DNA of 64,000 nucleotides. Source: Astrocystis sublimbata (lineage: Eukaryota > Ascomycota > Sordariomycetes > Xylariales > Xylariaceae). How positions within the stretch are numbered: the first letter of the stretch is position 1; each line of letters starts with the position of its first letter. The notes below the pieces were generated by a model that had not been told where the DNA came from, ran no database searches, and saw only the letters and a list, made by a program, of their open reading frames with translations. The DNA lies in the NCBI GenBank assembly GCA_022453515.1, contig JAJNNY010000106.1:1-64000 (forward strand), given 5' to 3'. Both the position numbers and the translations under genes were made by a program. This document shows positions 57,436-64,000 of the stretch, in pieces.

Positions 57436-58488
57436 CTAGGTGCTGTAAAGCTTGCCGATTGATGTCAAAGCATGTGCTGGTGTGAGCAAATACGGCACTC
57501 CACGATCATTGTCCATGAAGTATGCATATCTCTCCACGTAAGGTTGTGCGTCAAGCCACGGCAGGACTTCTCCCAGCCACGCAAGCACCTTTTCCTCAGT
57601 TCCGCTCGTAGTGCCAAACTCGGTGACCCAGATCGGACGACCGAACATCTTCCAAGCACTGCTCACGTATGTCTTGAACGCGCCAGGTTCCAACACACTT
57701 CCGTAAAAGTGCAGCGGGATAAAGTCAACAGTGCAGGTGCTGCAAGCCGCCATGAACTGCCGGAGCCAATCCAACCCAACACCAGGGCCCTCGCCATTGG
57801 TCACGGCGGGGGCGCCGAGGGACAGGCCGGGGTAAGTCGAGGGAAGGGGGTTGATGTAGGTCCGGTACGCAGACACGGCGGAGGACACGTTCATGCAGCT
57901 GTTGCCGCAGGACCAGCAGCACCCATCAGGCTCGTTGAAGGACAGGACTGCATCTGCGTCGTAACTGACACAGAACGAGCGACATTGGCCTTCCAGATGG
58001 ATGTCAGGTCGTCGGCGGCGGACCAAGCGTGGGGACGAAGGTCAGAGACGGCGAGAAGGAGTCAGGGGGCCATGAGGCGGTAGAGGGAAAGTACGGGTGC
58101 GATGCCCAGTTGTAGGCCCAGGTGATGGGTCTCGAGCCCTCGAAAGGGAGTGTGAGTGAGGGGTCATTGAATGATAAACCTCTTTTGATTTGGGGGATCG
58201 GATTTGGGGTTGCAGACGGAGTGGTTGAAGTTGTCCTCGAAGTGGTCTTCGTAGTAGTTGTAGTTTTCCTACTTGAAGTCGACTTTGCTGTAGTAGAGAC
58301 TTTGATGGAAGTCGTCTTAGTGGTAGTTGTTGTTCTCTTGGTAGTCGTTGTTCTCTTGGTTGTTGTGGGCTTTGCAGTGTTGTGACTTTCTTTGTCGTGA
58401 CACTGGTTGTCCTGTGCGTCGTTGTTGTTGCTCCGGCGACTGCTGAAACCAGCAAACTTGCTGCTGCTGCAAAATCAAGAACACGCAT
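57436..58488 (-). pseudogene. GH128 glucanase gene, copy C, three one-base deletions
   Basis: Single bases are missing near 57964, 58026 and 58379 (Thr-rich linker). Together they shorten the gene by exactly 3 nt, yet they scramble the frame from the linker to just before the NEP catalytic motif. The C-terminal part with WVTEFG is open. Copies A and B are intact. Confidence 0.85.
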
Positions 58489-58982
58489 TTGTAAGATGGT
58501 TTACGGGACTTGTACGCGAATCCTTACATATGCAGTTTCTTAAGTCGAAGCAGTCTTGTTCGTCTTGGTAATTTTAAGGTTCTATCGTTATTGTTGGGTT
58601 GCTTCCATTACTTGCTATATAGACGATGTTGATGGCAGACGCCACTATGCAAGGTACGACTAGATGTGTCGAGGCGTGGCCCAAATCTTTTCAGCTACAG
58701 TAGGTTCGATGGCCAGATCAAGATTGACAGATGATTAGCGCAGCACTAATACAAAATCCAGGCCTCTAGGCATCTTAGTTTCGCGAACTATTGAAGACCA
58801 CTGCCATTACAATCCGGCTAGCCGTTCTAGACTCCGCTAACACCGACCCTGGCATGTCTGGCTCGCCTGGCCCGGCTGAAAATGGAAATGATTTCAACGC
58901 ACTAATACTCGGTGGAAGAAATTCAACTTGTGTGATGATCCGAAGCGAACTAGTATCACACCTTGAAAGGGGATCGTCTTGT

Positions 58983-60032
58983 CTACTTAGTATCATTCTC
59001 CTGCTCGCAGATGATAGCTAAGGCTTCGCCTACTTCGATCTCCTCTACAGCAAACATTGGCAGGACAAATGCTAGGTCGTCCGCCGCAGCTTCCAGAAGG
59101 TCGCAAAGGAAATCGCCACCCGGCGGGACTTCGAAGGAGAAGCTTGTGTCAATGTAGGATTCATCCATTGGTTGAGGTGGAATATACTGCGGACCCGCGA
59201 AATCTGTAGTTCGTTAGTTGTTACTGTGACATCCTCTTGTCCATGAAGCTGCAACGGATTACGCAAGAAAGGGGGCTTTATTTTGAGACTTACTAAGCGC
59301 GTTACAGAGCGTAATCTGCTCTGGCGTTTCGTGAGGCGCATCCCGCCGCAGGAAACTCGGCAGCCACCAAGGACCGGCATCGCGCCGTGCGCGGAAGCCA
59401 AGGACAGAATGCGTGGCGGTATAACAGTTATCCTGGGTCGCAGACACCTTGACTGCGTTGGCAATGGTCTGGATCATTGCCTCACGAATCTGAGACAGCT
59501 CGTAGCTGCTGCTCTCGACACTGACGACGAGCTCGCCCTCTGTCTCAAGGACTTCGGACGAATCGATAAATGCAACGCCACCGATAGTTGCTTTGGCTGT
59601 TGAACAGCTCGTGAAGCCATTGCCCGTTGGTGTTGGACAGATGCTCTCTAGAGCGCTCGAGACGCTGGTGTAAAGTTCGTCTGCAGTTAGTGTTCCAACG
59701 TGCACGTAAGAGGATCCGACCTGGAGAGTCACGGTGGCTGTCTCAGATGTACATCCTGGAAGGCTGGTGAATGTGCAGCTTGCGCCCCAGGGGGAGTCTT
59801 GCGAGCAAAGAGAGCACCCGCTCATAAAAGCAGGACCCCAGCCGGTCGAAATTGTGATGTCTCTCTGATCTAAAGTCGGGGTTGGCTGAGGCATCTCTAC
59901 ACCTGGCTGTTGTGTCGTCCTGTCTGTGGAGGGAGACGTTGGCGTTGCTGTTTGAAGCGGAAAGATGTCGACACTATTTGCCAGGCTCGAACGAAGGAGC
60001 AAAGAAATCATAGAGATGGTTAACTTATGCAT
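58983..60032 (-). CDS. Secreted protein of unknown family (copy C)
   Basis: Intact: exons 59294-60032 and 58983-59203. Its 3' flank near 58916 lacks one base present in A and B, marking the edge of the indel-rich stretch of copy C. Confidence 0.72.
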
Positions 60033-60981
60033 TGTATGTATTCCAAGCCAATTATTCATCAGATGATATTGTAATGGCAACTCTATCACGATTCAACGAG
60101 GAACTTGGAGACAACAGAGAGGATTTATACTAAGATGAGGCATATCACACCTTTGTTAGGCATTAATCCCAGAGTAAGATAGCGGTGGATAGGGGAGAAA
60201 GCTCCGAGAGGCACTTTCTTTCGTCTCGAATTAGAATACGACTTTGCATGCCCATAGAATCCTGCTTATCATCATAATGAACATCTCAATCGTCACCGCC
60301 TGGTGGGGTAAGAATAGGTGGCTAAAAACAAGAGCTATTTCGGCGATCCTAACGAGTTAATGCGTGAGATGACAATAATATCATCGCACTTAGCTATTGA
60401 CCGTTAATATCAAGCCGAAATAGACGATTAATCATCTGTTGAATAATCTAAAAATATCTATGCTATTAATGGATTGTTTAATGTTGGGTTGGATATATAG
60501 ATGAAGTCTTGCATGCGGCATAAATATAACGAAGATTCCTAAACTTGTCTAGTCCTTTTCATAGTGTGGTCTTACTGTTAAACTCCTTTATTGCTACCAA
60601 CGTGCATAGACTTTAGCAGAGACGTGTCATTCTTAATATTGCCTGACAAGATCCTGGATAAATCATAGGGGTGCAGGGCCCACAAGAGTCACTGAAGTCA
60701 TTTACTCCAAGGAAAAGGAGACCTTGTTCCGATGAGATCAGTTGTTACCTAGTAGGCTGTGAGCCAGGTTGACTGTTATAGCCACTGATACACTCCATGC
60801 TGGGTAATGGTATCCACGTAGATAAGCGAGCAGGGCATTGTATTAAAGCCGAACTACGGTCAAAATCTATATAATAAAAAATAAGTTAGCACGTGGTAGA
60901 AGGATTAAAACTTATTACCAACTATTACTCTTTAAGATCTAATCCGTACATATCTAAATTTCGCGCAAGATATGGGCATCC

Positions 60982-61698
60982 TTATATGTGCCCTGTATCT
61001 ACCTCGTGCAATTGACGCGACCAATTAGAATGTTCAAGCCGATCATAAACTAAAAACAGCCACACGCTCGGCTTTCTGCCCAGTTTCCTCCCAAAGTCCG
61101 GGTTGTATTCGTTCCCCATGATCATCCTCTCAAGTGATAGTTCTAGCATATCGATCTCATTATGGAATAGGACGCTGTAGAACTTCTCACTGTCTCTCCG
61201 CCCTGGCTGTTCAGCATAGAAACGCCAACCCCATTCGAGCTTGACGAAGAAGTCCCTGATTCCTCTCATGGACCTAAAGGCGCTCATGAATTGTGAGTGG
61301 GTGCGAAGAGCGGTATCTGCATCATGGTTCTGTATTTGGCGGTGAAACCACCCAGTATCATCTTCCTGCACCGATCCAGCGGTTGTGAGATACACAGTGA
61401 CCTGGAGCTTGTTGATGCATGCGACGGTTGCGAGGTGGTCCATAGCGAAACATAGATCCAAGTTGTACATATTAGTCGCAATGTCAGCCGAATATGGGTT
61501 AATACAAGGAAGGACACATTCGAGGTCGCGCAAGTGGCCGAGTACTTGTGGCCACATATGTCTCGTGACAAAAGCCGAGACGTCCAAACGCCTTTGGATT
61601 TGACCGATGGCGATTCTGAAGTCTCCGGACGGGACGACAATGACTCGATTGCAAGAGTAAAGAATTCGAATCGCTTCATAATACAGCTGCCGATTCAC
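60982..61698 (-). CDS. N-terminally incomplete DUF7730-like protein (copy C)
   Basis: Identical to copies A and B, in the clean right end of copy C. Confidence 0.55.
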   Translation of the reverse strand: MNRQLYYEAIRILYSCNRVIVVPSGDFRIAIGQIQRRLDVSAFVTRHMWPQVLGHLRDLECVLPCINPYSADIATNMYNLDLCFAMDHLATVACINKLQVTVYLTTAGSVQEDDTGWFHRQIQNHDADTALRTHSQFMSAFRSMRGIRDFFVKLEWGWRFYAEQPGRRDSEKFYSVLFHNEIDMLELSLERMIMGNEYNPDFGRKLGRKPSVWLFLVYDRLEHSNWSRQLHEVDTGHI

Positions 61699-61770
61699 TA
61701 AAAGGATCGAACTAGGGTCGATCCAGCAGCCGCAACGTGAGGAGTATCCAGTGCGCGACTGACAGCAGAT

Positions 61771-62109
61771 ATGACCTGTTTCAGGGCAACGGCCGTTCTA
61801 ATCTTGAGCCAATTTGCAACACTTAAACCCAGTTGCTGGAGAATTCTTGTTTATACAGGAAAGGAAGCGGCAGGCTTGGTGGTAGCTACCGTAAAACACG
61901 TTCGCTTCGTAATACTCCGATGTGATACAGCTTTTAATAATGCGGAGTATATTAAATCCACGCTTCGCATTCTAATAAACTTCTCTAAACGGCGTTATAA
62001 GATCGGTATATGTGAGTATTTAGTACTGGATCTCTATAGGGAGAGCGAAAAATCGGAAAGAAATAATTATATCCTCGCTTTTTGTAAAGCAGGCGGTTTG
62101 CTAGGCTAG
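61771..62109 (+). CDS. Hypothetical 112-aa ORF at the right AT-rich edge (copy C)
   Basis: Identical to copies A and B. Confidence 0.3.
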   Translation: MTCFRATAVLILSQFATLKPSCWRILVYTGKEAAGLVVATVKHVRFVILRCDTAFNNAEYIKSTLRILINFSKRRYKIGICEYLVLDLYRESEKSERNNYILAFCKAGGLLG

Positions 62110-62352
62110 TTCCCTTAGTTTGGAGTGGCTAGCTCCTTTTTTATAGTCAAGTTCTAACTTTAAGTTTTTAAAGTAACCAGGGTATTTAAAAAAGGGTTAT
62201 AGAACTATACTTATAATATCCTTAATACTTATATAATAAAATAGTTAGATAGCGAGAGTCTAGTAGGTATTAAAAAGAATATAATAGGCGGTAGCTAACT
62301 AAGAGTTTAGTTATACTTTAGGAATTAGCTTTTAATATTGGTTAATAAGAAA

Positions 62353-62430
62353 GGCCGGCTTTTTTTACTATTATAATTATTTTATTAATTATAATTAATA
62401 AAATAATTATAATAGTAAAAAAAGCCGGCC
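62353..62430. repeat. Palindrome centre 3, perfect fold-back
   Basis: GGCCGGC at 62353-62359 faces GCCGGCC at 62424-62430 only 78 bp later. The whole segment is a perfect palindrome with no spacer, centred on TATA at about 62391. This is the same edge of the unit as centre 1, but ~307 bp of inner AT-rich sequence present in centre 1 is missing. Confidence 0.9.
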
Positions 62431-62673
62431 TTTCTTATTAACCAATATTAAAAGCTAATTCCTAAAGTATAACTAAACTCTTAGTTAGCTACCGCCTATT
62501 ATATTCTTTTTAATACCTACTAGACTCTCGCTATCTAACTATTTTATTATATAAGTATTAAGGATATTATAAGTATAGTTCTATAACCCTTTTTTAAATA
62601 CCCTGGTTACTTTAAAAACTTAAAGTTAGAACTTGACTATAAAAAAGGAGCTAGCCACTCCAAACTAAGGGAA

Positions 62674-63012
62674 CTAGCCTAGCAAACCGCCTGCTTTACA
62701 AAAAGCGAGGATATAATTATTTCTTTCCGATTTTTCGCTCTCCCTATAGAGATCCAGTACTAAATACTCACATATACCGATCTTATAACGCCGTTTAGAG
62801 AAGTTTATTAGAATGCGAAGCGTGGATTTAATATACTCCGCATTATTAAAAGCTGTATCACATCGGAGTATTACGAAGCGAACGTGTTTTACGGTAGCTA
62901 CCACCAAGCCTGCCGCTTCCTTTCCTGTATAAACAAGAATTCTCCAGCAACTGGGTTTAAGTGTTGCAAATTGGCTCAAGATTAGAACGGCCGTTGCCCT
63001 GAAACAGGTCAT
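62674..63012 (-). CDS. Hypothetical 112-aa ORF at the right AT-rich edge (copy D)
   Basis: Identical to copies A-C. Confidence 0.3.
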   Translation of the reverse strand: MTCFRATAVLILSQFATLKPSCWRILVYTGKEAAGLVVATVKHVRFVILRCDTAFNNAEYIKSTLRILINFSKRRYKIGICEYLVLDLYRESEKSERNNYILAFCKAGGLLG

Positions 63013-63084
63013 ATCTGCTGTCAGTCGCGCACTGGATACTCCTCACGTTGCGGCTGCTGGATCGACCCTAGTTCGATCCTTTTA

Positions 63085-63801
63085 GTGAATCGGCAGCTGT
63101 ATTATGAAGCGATTCGAATTCTTTACTCTTGCAATCGAGTCATTGTCGTCCCGTCCGGAGACTTCAGAATCGCCATCGGTCAAATCCAAAGGCGTTTGGA
63201 CGTCTCGGCTTTTGTCACGAGACATATGTGGCCACAAGTACTCGGCCACTTGCGCGACCTCGAATGTGTCCTTCCTTGTATTAACCCATATTCGGCTGAC
63301 ATTGCGACTAATATGTACAACTTGGATCTATGTTTCGCTATGGACCACCTCGCAACCGTCGCATGCATCAACAAGCTCCAGGTCACTGTGTATCTCACAA
63401 CCGCTGGATCGGTGCAGGAAGATGATACTGGGTGGTTTCACCGCCAAATACAGAACCATGATGCAGATACCGCTCTTCGCACCCACTCACAATTCATGAG
63501 CGCCTTTAGGTCCATGAGAGGAATCAGGGACTTCTTCGTCAAGCTCGAATGGGGTTGGCGTTTCTATGCTGAACAGCCAGGGCGGAGAGACAGTGAGAAG
63601 TTCTACAGCGTCCTATTCCATAATGAGATCGATATGCTAGAACTATCACTTGAGAGGATGATCATGGGGAACGAATACAACCCGGACTTTGGGAGGAAAC
63701 TGGGCAGAAAGCCGAGCGTGTGGCTGTTTTTAGTTTATGATCGGCTTGAACATTCTAATTGGTCGCGTCAATTGCACGAGGTAGATACAGGGCACATATA
63801 A
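63085..63801 (+). CDS. N-terminally incomplete DUF7730-like protein (copy D)
   Basis: This is the fourth identical copy, in the partial copy D. The remaining sequence to 64000 is its AT-rich 3' flank. Confidence 0.55.
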   Translation: MNRQLYYEAIRILYSCNRVIVVPSGDFRIAIGQIQRRLDVSAFVTRHMWPQVLGHLRDLECVLPCINPYSADIATNMYNLDLCFAMDHLATVACINKLQVTVYLTTAGSVQEDDTGWFHRQIQNHDADTALRTHSQFMSAFRSMRGIRDFFVKLEWGWRFYAEQPGRRDSEKFYSVLFHNEIDMLELSLERMIMGNEYNPDFGRKLGRKPSVWLFLVYDRLEHSNWSRQLHEVDTGHI

Positions 63802-64000
63802 GGATGCCCATATCTTGCGCGAAATTTAGATATGTACGGATTAGATCTTAAAGAGTAATAGTTGGTAATAAGTTTTAATCCTTCTACCACGTGCTAACTT
63901 ATTTTTTATTATATAGATTTTGACCGTAGTTCGGCTTTAATACAATGCCCTGCTCGCTTATCTACGTGGATACCATTACCCAGCATGGAGTGTATCAGTG
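63802..64000. other. Intergenic tail of copy D
   Basis: AT-leaning 3' flank identical to 22246-22444; nothing further is seen before the window ends. Confidence 0.6.

Larger units (their letters stand above)
41616..62391 (+). repeat. Copy C of the ~20.8 kb unit, forward
   Basis: This is the third copy, in the same orientation as A. It is nearly clean from 41900 to 50050 and from 58983 to 62391. Between them (about 50050-58900) it carries a patch of mostly one-base homopolymer indels that disrupt the HET, nuclease-like, Zn2Cys6 and GH128 genes, all of which are unbroken at those sites in B. Confidence 0.97.
62392..64000 (-). repeat. Copy D, start of a fourth inverted copy
   Basis: From 62392 onward the sequence is the reverse complement of the end of copy C (matching positions add up to 124783). 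It reaches past the second DUF7730-like gene and is cut by the end of the window. Confidence 0.97.

Noticed and set aside
1..64000. Giant transposon of the Starship type, or a linear plasmid with terminal inverted repeats
   Set aside because: No DUF3435 tyrosine recombinase, DNA polymerase B, reverse transcriptase or transposase was found. The inverted repeats here are whole units, not termini.

Overview
The window is nuclear DNA from a filamentous ascomycete (Pezizomycotina). The evidence is genes with short GT-AG introns of about 50-100 nt and CTAAC/CTGAC-type branch sites, fungus-specific families (HET, Zn2Cys6 regulator, DUF7730/F-box-like, fungal PD-(D/E)XK, Rds1/ferritin-like, GH128), and very AT-rich blocks that look like RIP (repeat-induced point mutation) heterochromatin. 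I cannot name a species.

The dominant feature is architectural. The 64 kb is one ~20.8 kb unit written over and over in alternating orientation: copy A forward (1 to ~20686), copy B reverse (~20687-41615), copy C forward (~41616-62391), copy D reverse (62392 to the end, cut by the window). The turning points at ~20687, ~41616 and ~62391 all lie in extremely AT-rich DNA. B carries no copy-private frameshift that I could find. A (mainly 1-8600) and C (mainly 50050-58900) carry many one-base homopolymer length differences that break genes intact in the other copies. This favours a long-read fold-back or assembly artefact, or at least unpolished sequence, although a real inverted amplification is not excluded. 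Copy B is the best reference and carries the detailed annotation.

One unit, read in the A/C direction from its left AT-rich edge, holds: (1) a nuclease-like plus kinase-like protein gene, cut at its 5' side by the AT-rich edge and carrying an in-frame stop; (2) a DUF7730/F-box-like gene on the opposite strand; (3) a multi-intron GPR1/FUN34/YaaH-type (acetate/ammonia) transporter; (4) a HET-domain gene with an in-frame stop; (5) a divergent fungal PD-(D/E)XK nuclease-like gene; (6) a Zn2Cys6 transcription factor with an in-frame stop; (7) a secreted Rds1/ferritin-like protein; (8) a secreted GH128 (Asl1-like) glucanase with a Thr-rich linker; (9) a secreted protein of unknown family; (10) an N-terminally incomplete second DUF7730-like gene; (11) a 112-codon ORF at the right AT-rich edge.

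The three single stop codons, in genes 1, 4 and 6, are the same in all complete copies. They are therefore genuine features of the locus, whereas the copy-specific indels probably are not. The unit reads as a gene island between two heterochromatic blocks: a HET gene, two nuclease-like genes (one fused to a kinase-like domain) and a broken regulator on one side, and three co-oriented secreted-protein genes on the other.
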